Assembly: GCF_017875645.1 (NCBI RefSeq)
Contig: NZ_JAGGMR010000001.1
Coordinates: 3,348,001-3,412,000 of the forward strand
Reading direction: 5' to 3'
Length of the DNA stretch: 64,000 bases
From: Nocardia goodfellowii
GTDB lineage: Bacteria > Actinomycetota > Actinomycetes > Mycobacteriales > Mycobacteriaceae
A program made the translations under genes and the position numbers. This document shows, in pieces, positions 33,503-41,779 of the stretch. The notes beneath the pieces are model-generated. The model made no database searches, had not been told where the DNA came from, and saw only the letters and a program-made list of their open reading frames with translations. Each line of letters starts with the position of its first letter. Position 1 is the first letter of the stretch.

Positions 33503-33712
33503 GCACCCGAGCCTAGCACCGTATTCGCTGGCATCGGTAGATCCCAGGGGTCAAATCCTCCGGCGCAGGTGCCGGAGGGAGGGATCGCAGCCACCGAAGT
33601 TGTTCACCGGGACCAGGGACGAGTTTCAAGCGTTGCTGGCTGCTCTGCGTGACCCCGAACTGGTCGCTAATTGCTAGCGCCGACACCCGAATCGACATTA
33701 AGGAGAACACTA
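33503..33712. other. intergenic with a DUF397-like tail fragment
   Basis: Plus-strand 33593-33677 reads KLFTGTRDEFQALLAALRDP then ELVANC and a stop. This resembles the ending of a DUF397 protein (F-T-x-x-E-F-x-A-x-L-A-x-x-R-D) without its start. Weak; may be chance. No other structure. Confidence 0.3.
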
Positions 33713-33823
33713 ATGCCAACAACGTTCGAGACAGTTTTCGAATCCAAATTTCTTTGGACAACGGCGGGACCTAGCTCCCTGCCGGGTGGGCTCCAGCGGT
33801 TCGGGTCATCTATCTTCGAATGA
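33713..33823 (+). CDS. 36-residue leader ORF coupled to the tail-chaperone-like gene
   Basis: ATG at 33713 with AAGGAGAACACTA before it, a very strong ribosome site; stop TGA at 33821-33823 overlaps the ATG of the next gene (ATGA at 33820). The product MPTTFETVFESKFLWTTAGP, SSLPGGLQRFGSSIFE is not recognised. Because the next gene lacks its own ribosome site, this ORF appears to drive its translation. Could be a relic of the tail gene normally preceding the chaperone, or a coupling leader. Confidence 0.6.
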   Translation: MPTTFETVFESKFLWTTAGPSSLPGGLQRFGSSIFE

Positions 33824-34152
33824 GGTTCGGTCATGTCTATCTAATTGTCCCGAAATCGGAAGGCTCGAAGCGTCCGAATCGGTTCGCGTTCCGCTGCCGC
33901 GATGGCGGCAAGGTCTACTCTGTCCCGAAACTTCAGCACCTGTCCGGCGACGGTAGCGACTACATCGAGTCGGCTATTGCTGACAAGGTCGATGAGATTC
34001 GGATGACTCGGCGCCTGCTGATCATCGAATGCCCCGAAGCAGAGGACGAGATTCGGCGGATGGCAGGCGATCAGATTGCCCACCTGTCCAACCAATGGGC
34101 TGAGGCTTCAACGGCGACTGTGGGGGAATCGGACGGCTCCGCCGACTCTTAG
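33820..34152 (+). CDS. siphophage tail-assembly chaperone-like protein (G part)
   Basis: 110 residues. The frame is KRPNRFAFRCRDGGKVYSVP, LQHLSGDGSDYIESAIADKV, DEIRMTRRLLIIECPEAEDE, IRRMAGDQIAHLSNQWAEAS, ending TVGESDGSADS. This is the layout of the mycobacteriophage-type tail-assembly chaperone G: a short basic start, F-x-F-x-x-x-x-G-x-x-Y-S-x-P, an acidic helical middle and an end like W-x-E-A-S-x-x-x-x-GES. In such phages a -1 frameshift near the end produces the longer G-T protein, and the T frame is present here (next entry). Probably a piece of decayed prophage. Family call is by motif, moderately confident. Confidence 0.55.
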   Translation: MRFGHVYLIVPKSEGSKRPNRFAFRCRDGGKVYSVPKLQHLSGDGSDYIESAIADKVDEIRMTRRLLIIECPEAEDEIRRMAGDQIAHLSNQWAEASTATVGESDGSADS

Positions 34153-34426
34153 CCGAGTACGCGGGGCCTATCGAGGCCGAATTGCTGTACCGCGGTTTCC
34201 GTTTGGCCGATATCGGTACCGAACGCTTGTCGTGGCATGAATTGGATGTGTTCCTGTCCCATCTACCGCCGACAGCAGACAGCGCGCTGTATCGCGCACG
34301 GTATCCCCCCGCTAATGGCACTGGACGCCGGACATTGAGCTATTGGCGCTGGTTGTGCACGCCGCACAGGGCGCGAACTGGCAACGCGCCGGGCAGAGCA
34401 GGAGGAGGCAACACCATGTCGGATGA
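34122..34426 (+). pseudogene. T part of the tail-assembly chaperone, reached by -1 frameshift, itself damaged
   Basis: Reading back one base at the run TGTGGGGGAAT (34119-34129) leaves the G frame and gives IGRLRRLLAEYAGPIEAELL, YRGFRLADIGTERLSWHELD, VFLSHLPPTADSALYRARYP, typical of the T segment of phage G-T proteins. The conserved tail WTPDIELLALVVHAAQGANW, QRAG lies in the -1 frame again from 34316, ending at TGA 34426. So one programmed-type shift plus one real one-base deletion near 34315 separate the pieces. The segment has no start codon of its own, consistent with synthesis by frameshifting. Confidence 0.5.
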
Positions 34427-34685
34427 GCAAGCTACACCCGAAGTCGCGGACCTGGGCGAGATCCCGGCAACCCTGATCAGGCCCGATGACGCGGCAACGC
34501 TGAGTCTGCGATACGTGGAGGGAGTGCCCACGCTCGTAGTCACCGGCGGAGCCGCTGTCCCCGAGATCATCACAGCTGTGGACGACTCGGGTACTCCCGT
34601 GGTGCAGTACACCGCGAGCCCAGTCACGTCCGCCCGGGCTTCGCACAATTTCGTGTACGGAGGCCCGGAGCCTCAGACCCGCTAG
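34416..34685 (+). CDS. hypothetical phage-associated small protein
   Basis: 89 residues from the ATG at 34416 with AGGAGGAGGC upstream. MSDEQATPEVADLGEIPATL, IRPDDAATLSLRYVEGVPTL, VVTGGAAVPEIITAVDDSGT, PVVQYTASPV: beta-rich, acidic, no signal peptide. Starts inside the end of the T frame and is followed by a strong hairpin. In tail-gene clusters a tape-measure gene would come next; it is absent, so only this segment was kept. Confidence 0.55.
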   Translation: MSDEQATPEVADLGEIPATLIRPDDAATLSLRYVEGVPTLVVTGGAAVPEIITAVDDSGTPVVQYTASPVTSARASHNFVYGGPEPQTR

Positions 34686-34729
34686 TGCTTCGGGATCACC
34701 TGTAGCGGTTGACGATGGGTCGACCAGTT

Positions 34730-34756
34730 GCCCGGCAGGCCAATCGCCTGCCGGGC
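34730..34756. terminator. strong hairpin (terminator-like)
   Basis: GCCCGGCAGGC, loop CAATC, GCCTGCCGGGC: an 11-bp perfect stem 45 bp after the small phage-associated gene. No T-run follows on the plus strand, as is usual for many actinobacterial terminators. Confidence 0.6.
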
Positions 34757-34956
34757 ATCGTCCGGTAATGCCGCGACCCGCGCGCCTAGAACTCGTCTGC
34801 GTGAGCACACGGAAGATCAACGGGGCCGAGCGGCTCCCCGCCGCCGGCAGTGCGCGCCTGAGCCCGCACCGAGTTGACGATGTCCCTTCCCAGCTCGCTG
34901 TTCCGAGCTTGGTCAAGGCTCAACGACGTACCTGAATCTTTTGCGACACTTCGAAT

Positions 34957-35910
34957 GTGACGATCGAAGATCGAGATCGGAAGATCCTTTGGGCTCGTGC
35001 CCACAATTCATGCGCGATCTGCAAGGCAACCCTGATCCTGGACGGGAGCCACGGTGACCGGGAGTCTGTCGTCGGGGACGAGGCGCATATCGTTGCCCGG
35101 TCGAGCGGCGGACCGAGGGCAGGGCTACTCGCCAGCGCGGACCTGGACAGGTACGACAACCTCATCCTCTTGTGCAAGGTGCACCACAAGCAAGTGGACG
35201 ACCAGACCAACACATATACGGTCGATTGCCTCCGAGCGCTGAAGGCCGAGCATGAGCGATGGGCCCACGCCAAGTTCGGAGAGCGTGCTGCGGACAGCAG
35301 TCGCGTCCAACCTTCTCGAACTGGTCGTCGAGCCGCGACTTCCCAGACTGCCGAGGGCGATGTTGTCCTGATTGCGTACCCAGTCAAGAAGGAGTTCACT
35401 GTCAGTCGCAGCGGCGTCGAAGAGAGCTACGATGTCCCGCAGGGTTTTGAGATGCTCCACCTCGACCTTGAGCACATGTTCGAAGTCGCGCTCGACGGTA
35501 CCGGCATTCCTGCTGAAAACGCCTGGTGGGAACTTGGATTCGATCCCGCTGACGAGGTCAACGAATACACTGCCCGGCGAATGACATTCATCGTCAGGTC
35601 CGGCCACGTTCGACCGCCCCACGGTATCCAGGTCGTCTTCGAAGAAGACGGAATGACCACTGAACACGGCTATCGACCCGACTTGGAATGGCCGGAATGG
35701 CGCGGCGGTGTCGGGACTGGACCGTGCAAACTCCAAGAGCTGATCTTCGACCTGAAGCTGACAATCGGTCGCGCGGTGAAGGATGGCTACGAATTCGAGG
35801 GTCCCTGGATGTTCCGGGTCATCGAAGATCCGGAGGATGGCAAGTGCGTCGAGGGCTTCTGCAAAGCAACGTGGACGAAGCCGAAGCGCTGGCGAGTGGT
35901 ACCGAACTGA
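34957..35910 (+). CDS. HNH endonuclease with uncharacterised C-terminal domain
   Basis: 317 residues from a GTG. Residues 1-95 are an HNH nuclease: ILWARAHNSCAICKATLILD (zinc-knuckle Cys pair), VVGDEAHIVARSSGGPRAG (His of the first H), LDRYDNLILLCKVHHKQVDD (N and second H, third and fourth metal ligands), ending LRALKAEHERW. This arrangement matches the HNH module of Cap5-type and related phage-defence effectors, where it is followed by a sensor domain. The C-terminal 200 residues (EGDVVLIAYPVKKEFTVSRS; NAWWELGFDPADEVNEYTAR; CKLQELIFDLKLTIGRAVKD; GPWMFRVIEDPEDGKCVEG) are unknown to me and not SAVED-like. Stand-alone gene in an accessory island, consistent with defence. Confidence 0.82.
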   Translation: MTIEDRDRKILWARAHNSCAICKATLILDGSHGDRESVVGDEAHIVARSSGGPRAGLLASADLDRYDNLILLCKVHHKQVDDQTNTYTVDCLRALKAEHERWAHAKFGERAADSSRVQPSRTGRRAATSQTAEGDVVLIAYPVKKEFTVSRSGVEESYDVPQGFEMLHLDLEHMFEVALDGTGIPAENAWWELGFDPADEVNEYTARRMTFIVRSGHVRPPHGIQVVFEEDGMTTEHGYRPDLEWPEWRGGVGTGPCKLQELIFDLKLTIGRAVKDGYEFEGPWMFRVIEDPEDGKCVEGFCKATWTKPKRWRVVPN

Positions 35911-36251
35911 GGTGTGTTCAGGCAATCTCAGCCAGCCCTTGTCCATATGCCGATCGCCGCGCCCGGGGGCGAGGACTGGCGGGGGGCTGCGGCATCGCCC
36001 ACACCTGGACCGATCCGGCCCAGTATCGAGCTGAATCCGGCCGGGTGTAGTCGTAGCAACGCACTGGCATCAGCGTAAGACGTTTTGTGTCAAGCGGTTC
36101 GGTCGGTGCCCCGTGGTTTGTCGTTCCCGGCAGCGTGTAATCGGGTTGTGTGACGACAGGTCGGGCTCTGCCCAGGATGACAGGCGAGATCAGCGTGTGT
36201 CTCGATGCCGCGTGGGGCTCGCCCCGACCGACCGCTCGATGAGCCGCTTGG
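35911..36251. other. intergenic flanking the IS110 remnant
   Basis: About 340 bp between the HNH gene and IS110 sequence. Contains CGGTCGGTGCCCCGTGG-type GC-rich DNA without a convincing frame. It may include the non-coding end of the IS110 element. Confidence 0.35.
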
Positions 36252-36808
36252 TCAGGCGGCGGTCGAGATCATGGCGGAGCCTGTTGTGGTGGTGCCGTGG
36301 GTGGCGATGTGCGGGTTCCAGGGCTGTCGGGTGGTGACCACGGCGTGGAGTTGACGCAGGATCGCCGCGGCGATCACGGCTTGAGCTTCGGTAGGTGTGA
36401 GCGGGTTGGTTTCTCGGGTGGTCAGATGCCGGTAGCGGGCGGCATAAACGGGGTTGGCGCGTTGGGTGCCCCAGACTCCGCGCCAGGCCGCCAACCGCAG
36501 TCCGGGGCGGCCTTTAACCGGTGAGGCGGGCGCGGCCGGTGAAAGCACCGGATTTCTTCTCACGGGGCGCTAGGCCTGCGTGTTTGACTACCGCTCGGGC
36601 GGTGGGAAACCTAGCGGAGTCGCCGGTTTCGGCCAGGATCGCAGCCGGCTCCGACCGCGGATAGCCCGACGATCGAGGTGACCAGATCGGTGGGCCGGAG
36701 TTCATCGAGCACCCCGGTCATGCGGGCCTCGGTCTCGGTCAGCCGCCGCTTGGCCTCGGTCTTTGCGTCAAGTGCGAGCTGTACGGGAAGGAGCCTCCGC
36801 CGAATCAA
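36252..36808 (-). mobile_element. IS110-family transposase remnant (C-terminal half, frameshifted)
   Basis: Three consecutive frames on the minus strand assemble into one IS110 sequence. They are LLPVQLALDAKTEAKRRLTE, ARMTGVLDELRPTDLVTSIV, GLSAVGA; then AAILAETGDSARFPTARAVV, KHAGLAPREKKSGAFTGRAR; then KGRPGLRLAAWRGVWGTQRA, NPVYAARYRHLTTRETNPLT, AAILRQLHAVVTT. The order and content equal the second domain of an IS110 transposase, interrupted by two frameshifts (near 36660 and 36535). The catalytic N-terminus is absent. Confidence 0.88.
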
Positions 36809-36845
36809 GGGATTCGGCGGAGGCTCCTTCGAGTAGGTGCAGATG

Positions 36846-37658
36846 TCAGGCGACGTTCAGGGGTGCCCGGGCGACGGAGTCGGTACCCGGCTCCCCGTTC
36901 TCAGGACCGTTGGGCCACAACCGGTTGAGGCAGTGCGTGGCGGCGTAAGTCGCGGAGTTGGGGAAGGCCAGCGGCGTCCGGTACGACTCCAGCTCCCAGG
37001 TGGAACCGCCGCCATTGTTGCTGTGCATCTGGTGGCATTCGAGCTGCTGCCAGATGCTGTCGGCGAGCGCGCCGTACAGGCCGGGCACGCAAGACTGGAC
37101 CCTGTGCCACATTTCCACCACCACGTCGCGGTTGTCCCGCTTGTCGAACGCGGCCTGCTTCGGGGTGACGACGATCTGGAAGTCCGAACCGGCCATGTCG
37201 ACGGTCTGGATGTCCTTGATGTAGTCACTGGTGCCGCAGGTTGCCATCTGTGGCTTGTTCTGGGGCGCGGGCGCCGGGTTGGAGGTGCCGCACCTCGGGA
37301 CGCCGGGGGTCCAGCCGTCGACCTTGGTGTTGATGAAGGCGGTGGGCAGCCAGCCGCCGGTGCTGATCTTGGCCCAGACGTCGATGTGCTTGTCGCCGTT
37401 GAAGACGGCTTGGCCCTGCTGCTCGCACACGAAGGTCACCATGGTGCCGTCGTTGAGGGCCGGTCCGGCGTGGGAGGCCTCCATAGAGGGGGCCGTACGG
37501 GGGTGAATTCCGATCTTGGTCCAGGCCACGGGGTACTGCACGTCGGCGTGCGCGGCCGGCGCCGAGACCCCGACGACGGCGACGGCCGCGATGACCGCGG
37601 TCAGTACATGGACGATTCGACGGATCCACCGGTGGCGGAGCCGGTCTGCTCGGTTCAT
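36846..37658 (-). CDS. secreted protein, SH3-like N-terminal part
   Basis: 270 residues from the ATG at 37658 (AGGAAAG upstream). Signal peptide RADRLRHRWIRRIVHVLTAV, IAAVAVVGVSAPAAHA, cleavage before DVQYPV. Mature residues about 35-115 have an SH3-like pattern (LNDGTMVTFVCEQQGQAVF; IDVWAKISTGGWLPTAFINT; DGWTPGVPRCG). A linker NPAPAPQNKPQM leads to a C-terminal domain of about 130 residues with several cysteines (QSCVPGLYGALADSIWQQLE; THCLNRLWPNGPENGEPGTD). Extracellular; cell-wall-targeting is plausible for the SH3-like part. C-terminal domain not recognised. Confidence 0.65.
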   Translation of the reverse strand: MNRADRLRHRWIRRIVHVLTAVIAAVAVVGVSAPAAHADVQYPVAWTKIGIHPRTAPSMEASHAGPALNDGTMVTFVCEQQGQAVFNGDKHIDVWAKISTGGWLPTAFINTKVDGWTPGVPRCGTSNPAPAPQNKPQMATCGTSDYIKDIQTVDMAGSDFQIVVTPKQAAFDKRDNRDVVVEMWHRVQSCVPGLYGALADSIWQQLECHQMHSNNGGGSTWELESYRTPLAFPNSATYAATHCLNRLWPNGPENGEPGTDSVARAPLNVA

Positions 37659-37807
37659 TTCGGACTTTCCTGTCGAAGTGGTGATTGCTGCGGACTCCAC
37701 CACTTTCACCAGGTCAGCGGCGACACGCCAACGGATCCAACCAAGCCCAATCGCTGGTTATCCCCATAGACAGCACGCCGGGGTGAAGCGCGTGTGAGGA
37801 TGCCCCG

Positions 37808-40800
37808 GTGTCTACGCCAGATCGTCGCACCGATCCCCGTAACTTCAAGTCACGCAAAGAGTTTGCTGACGAATTGAAAGCTCTCAAAACGAGGGCTTCG
37901 CTAACGAATCGAACGGCCGCCGCAAAAGCCGGTCTTCCCGAAGGCACGATTCCTGGCTGGTTCTCGGGGAAGTTCCTGCCTCATCAGTTCGACGAGATGC
38001 GTTTGCTGCTGATCGCTCTCGGCGTGAGCGACGAGGAGCAGCTTCGCTGGTGGAGAGAGGCGCTGGAAAGGGTTCGCGACACCGTGCCCTTCCCCGCTCC
38101 GCCGTTTCCGGGAATGGTGCCGTTCAAAGAGGATCAGGCCGAGACCTTCTGCGGTCGGCGCGAACTTCTCGACAAACTCTCTAACGCAGTCGACAAGGAG
38201 TTCGCTGGCACCGGCTTCGCCACCCGTGTGGTGATCGTGTTCGGCGTGTCCGGAGCGGGGAAGTCGTCGCTGCTGCGGGCGGGACTACACGTCAAGCGCC
38301 CACACGCGTCGCTGATCACTCCGGAGAACCAGCCGCTGGTGCGACTCGAAACGGCGATCCGCGACCTCGAGTCCGCTCCTGAGGGCGAGCAGCTACTGAT
38401 CATCGACCAGTGCGAGGAGCTCTGGACTCAGCAGCGCGGCGACCAGGACGAGGAGGGAAGGCAGCGGCGCGAGGACTTCCTGCGCGCACTGTCGAAGTGG
38501 CTCCGTGGTGGCGACCGGGTTGCGGTGATCGGGCTTCCCGCCGCCTACCTGGGAAACGCCATAGCCGACCCGCTGTTCCCCGGCGGGGAACGCAGCCGGC
38601 AGATCCACGTCGCCCCCATGACCCGGCCAGAGCTGAACGAGGCGATCCGCGGCCCTCTCGAGCACACGCCCGGTATCGGGATCGAAGACGCCCTGGTCGA
38701 GACCCTGCTCGACCAGCTCGATGCCGACGCGGAAAAATCCGAGCAGGGCGCGCTGCCTCAGTTGGCCCTCGCCCTGCGGCAGACCTGGGAGGCGATGGAG
38801 CGCCGCAACGGCTCCCGCGCGCTCACCGTCGAAGATTACCTGTCGACCGGTCGAATCCAAGGGGCGATCGCCCATGAAGCCGACGCGATCTACCAGGACC
38901 TCACCGCGAGCCAGCAGCTGGCCGCGCACAGGATCATGCTGTGCGCGGTGGTGGTCACCCCCGACTCGCAGACCCGCGATCGGATCCAGACGGAGAAGCT
39001 GAAGTGGGACGACATCGATGACAACGACGTCGAAGTCGTCGTGGAACGCTACCTCGACGCGAGGCTCCTGACCGCGGACAGCTCCGGATACCAGATCAGC
39101 CACGAGGCACTGCTGCGAGCGTGGCCGCTGCTGCGGGGATGGATCGACGTCGATCGCGAGTCGCTGCGGCGTGCCCACCGACTGCGGGAGGAGGCCGACA
39201 ACTGGAATACCCACGACCGCGGTGACTCGTACCTGCTCAGCCGCGGACGAACCGAGGAGAACGAGGCGTGGCGGGCTGCTAGACCGTCCGTCGAAATCGG
39301 CAGCACCGAACGGCAGTACCTGGCGGCAAGTAGACACCACTTCACCAAGAAGACCCGCAGGCGCAAGATTCGCGTGTCCGCGCTGATCTTCCTGCTGGTG
39401 GTGGCCTTGGTGGCGGCGGCGGTGGCCTACATCAAAGCCATCGAAGCCACCGACGCGCGCGACGAGGGCCTGTCGCGGCAGGCGGCATTGCAATGGGAGC
39501 TGCAGAACGACCGGGATACGGCGCTGGCACAGGCGATCGCGCTGGCCGGTTACCGCGTCGCCGCGACCCGGGAATCGCGATCGGCGCTGCTGGATTCGAC
39601 CGCCGTCCCGGTTCCCCGGCGCAGCCCCACGATCGGCGGGCCGATATCGACCGCGCTCAGCGATGACGGCGCCCTGCTGGCGGTGTGCAACAGCGACGGG
39701 CACGTACGCCTGTTCCGCGCCGACACACCGGGGCATCCTCCCATCGCGGACTTCCCGGTACCCGCAGGCAATCTCTACACCGTGGCGTTCCGGCCGGGCA
39801 CACGCGAGCTCGCCGTCGGCGGCCGCAACGGCGCCCAGGTATGGGATGTCTCCAACCCCTCCGACCCTCGGCAGTCGCTCGTCCTGCCCGGGGTCGAGGG
39901 CAAGAAGGTCGAGAACCTGGCCTGGTCTCCCGAGGGCACCGAACTGGCCGCCGCCGCCGCCGCGGCCGGCACCTTCCGCTGGGCCGTCACCCCGGACGGG
40001 AAGACCGCCACGATCGCCGCGACGCTCGCGCCTGCCGAAAAGCAAGTCGCCATCACCGTGGCCTACAGCACCGACGGTGCACTGCTGGCCACCTCGGGCG
40101 CCGACAACACCGTCGAACTCTGGGACCGGCGCTCGAACCGCGCCACACCGTTGTCTCAGGTGCCGCTGAACTCCTCCAAGGCTCTCGACCTTGCCTTCGA
40201 CCCGTCCTCGACGAAACTCGCCGTCGGCACCTACGGCAACGAGGCGCTCATCGCTGATGTGAGCGAACCAGCGCGCCCGGTCATCACGCAGCGCGCGAGC
40301 GGGTTCGAGTCCTTGGTCAACGCCGTCGCCTTCGGCCCCGGCGGAACCACCCTGGCCGCGGGCAGCGGCGACAACACCATCCGCATCTTCGACACCAGCA
40401 CCCCCGGGGACCGCCCGGCCGTGCACGTGCTGCCCGGCCGCGCGATCGTCACCTCGCTCCAGTTCCGGGGCACCGACCTCGTCTCGGCAGCCCAGGACGG
40501 CTTCATCCGCACCTGGCCGCTGCCCGGACCGGTCTCGGCCTCGCCCGGAGCGCGGATCCGTACTCTCACCGGCAACAGTGACGGCACAATCGTGGTCGCG
40601 GGCCTGCTCGGCGACCCCGGCGATCCGGCCGGGCTGCGCCAATACAACGTCACCGCCGAGGGCCTGATCACCGAACGCGGCGCTGCACTGACCTTCGACG
40701 GATCCGACAGGCCCTCCGGCGCCTCCACCATCTCACCCGACGGCCGACTCGCCGCGGCGGGAACCACATCAGGCTCGGTCTACCTCTGGGACATCAGCGA

Positions 40801-41590
40801 ACCGGCCGCCTCTCTCCCGCCGACCGTTCTGCCCGCGGTCACCTCGACTGGGCCCGCCGCGATGGTCTTCACCCCCGACAGCCGGTACCTGTTCGTCGGC
40901 AGCACCGGTGAGTCCAAGCAGATCTCGGTCATCGACCGCAGCAACCCCGCGAAACCCGCTGTCGTGAAGACCTTCCAGGCCGGCAACCTCATCCAGCTTC
41001 TCTCCGTCAGCGCCGACGGCAGATACCTGGTCGCCGGAACCGCGGGCGGCATCCAGCTGTGGAAGATCGCCGACCGACCCCACGATCCCGAGCATCTCGC
41101 GACTCATCCCGGATTCGGCGCAAACACCGCAGCCGTCCGGTTCGCCGGTAACGACCTGCTCGCGGCCGGCAACGAAGTCGGAGCGGTACAGCTCTACCGT
41201 GTCGACGACACCGGCATCCACGACCTCGTCAGCCTGGACGGGCCCACCGGCCAGATCCAAGCCTTGGCCACCGACCCCGACAGCGCCCGCCTCGCCGCCG
41301 GAACCGCCGACGGCCAGATCTGGGTCTGGGACATCACCAACCCCGCAGCCCCCAAGTCCATCTCAGCGTTGTCGGCCCACGGGGACAGCGTCAACGACAT
41401 CGTCTACGGCCCCCGCGGCCATCACCTCACCGCCGCCGGAGATGCCGAGGTCCTGCAGGTCTGGCTCGCCGACGCCGACGCCGACGCCGTCGCCGAGGAC
41501 CTGTGCCGATTCCCAGCCGCACAGCTCACCCGAGAAGAATGGAACCGATATCTGCCCGGAACCGCCTACCGGCCACCCTGCCACCAGTAG
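37808..41590 (+). CDS. HTH-nSTAND-TM-WD40 protein
   Basis: 1260 residues from a GTG. Residues 10-75 form an XRE-like or small HTH domain (SLTNRTAAAKAGLPEGTIPG). An nSTAND-type NTPase follows: P-loop VFGVSGAGKSSLL at about 145-156, Walker B LLIIDQCEELWTQ at about 196-208, then PLEHTPGIGIEDALVETLLD and SHEALLRAWPLLRGWIDVDR, the signature of the nSTAND1 winged-helix end. A basic stretch and one membrane helix (ALIFLLVVALVAAAVAYIKA, about 520-541) lead to a WD40 domain in which I can count about 14 repeats (for example VAYSTDGALLATSGADNTVE, VAFGPGGTTLAAGSGDNTIR, STISPDGRLAAAGTTSGSVY), enough for two propellers. The family occurs in Streptomyces and relatives; roles in signalling or phage sensing are proposed for related STAND proteins. 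Activity here is inferred. Confidence 0.88.
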   Translation: MSTPDRRTDPRNFKSRKEFADELKALKTRASLTNRTAAAKAGLPEGTIPGWFSGKFLPHQFDEMRLLLIALGVSDEEQLRWWREALERVRDTVPFPAPPFPGMVPFKEDQAETFCGRRELLDKLSNAVDKEFAGTGFATRVVIVFGVSGAGKSSLLRAGLHVKRPHASLITPENQPLVRLETAIRDLESAPEGEQLLIIDQCEELWTQQRGDQDEEGRQRREDFLRALSKWLRGGDRVAVIGLPAAYLGNAIADPLFPGGERSRQIHVAPMTRPELNEAIRGPLEHTPGIGIEDALVETLLDQLDADAEKSEQGALPQLALALRQTWEAMERRNGSRALTVEDYLSTGRIQGAIAHEADAIYQDLTASQQLAAHRIMLCAVVVTPDSQTRDRIQTEKLKWDDIDDNDVEVVVERYLDARLLTADSSGYQISHEALLRAWPLLRGWIDVDRESLRRAHRLREEADNWNTHDRGDSYLLSRGRTEENEAWRAARPSVEIGSTERQYLAASRHHFTKKTRRRKIRVSALIFLLVVALVAAAVAYIKAIEATDARDEGLSRQAALQWELQNDRDTALAQAIALAGYRVAATRESRSALLDSTAVPVPRRSPTIGGPISTALSDDGALLAVCNSDGHVRLFRADTPGHPPIADFPVPAGNLYTVAFRPGTRELAVGGRNGAQVWDVSNPSDPRQSLVLPGVEGKKVENLAWSPEGTELAAAAAAAGTFRWAVTPDGKTATIAATLAPAEKQVAITVAYSTDGALLATSGADNTVELWDRRSNRATPLSQVPLNSSKALDLAFDPSSTKLAVGTYGNEALIADVSEPARPVITQRASGFESLVNAVAFGPGGTTLAAGSGDNTIRIFDTSTPGDRPAVHVLPGRAIVTSLQFRGTDLVSAAQDGFIRTWPLPGPVSASPGARIRTLTGNSDGTIVVAGLLGDPGDPAGLRQYNVTAEGLITERGAALTFDGSDRPSGASTISPDGRLAAAGTTSGSVYLWDISEPAASLPPTVLPAVTSTGPAAMVFTPDSRYLFVGSTGESKQISVIDRSNPAKPAVVKTFQAGNLIQLLSVSADGRYLVAGTAGGIQLWKIADRPHDPEHLATHPGFGANTAAVRFAGNDLLAAGNEVGAVQLYRVDDTGIHDLVSLDGPTGQIQALATDPDSARLAAGTADGQIWVWDITNPAAPKSISALSAHGDSVNDIVYGPRGHHLTAAGDAEVLQVWLADADADAVAEDLCRFPAAQLTREEWNRYLPGTAYRPPCHQ

Positions 41591-41779
41591 GATCGCGGGA
41601 AGCCATCGAGAACGCCGTGCCAGCGGAAACGCTGATTGGTTCTGATTGGGTGACGGCCGCTGCAGGCAGCTCTGGTTGGATCTGATTGGGAAGCTGGAGC
41701 GCTCTCCGCCGGCTGCTGTTCTGTTGAGATCAGGAGCTGAATCCAAAGGGGAGACAGCAGATCTCGCGGAGACACGGGA
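41591..41779. other. intergenic with a 10-bp direct repeat
   Basis: TCTGATTGGG occurs at about 41641 and again about 41679, inside GGTTCTGATTGGGTG and GGATCTGATTGGGAA. The gap separates the nSTAND gene from a small membrane protein and probably contains the latter's promoter. Confidence 0.4.

Noticed and set aside
34786..35004. A 72-residue minus-strand frame ending PLGPVDLPCAHADEF
   Set aside because: Overlaps the HNH start, lacks a ribosome site and homology; considered non-coding.
38393..40642. A 749-residue open frame on the minus strand antisense to the nSTAND-WD40 gene
   Set aside because: GC-rich shadow of the real gene: no ribosome site, arginine/glutamine-rich composition and no family similarity, while the plus strand has complete domain motifs.
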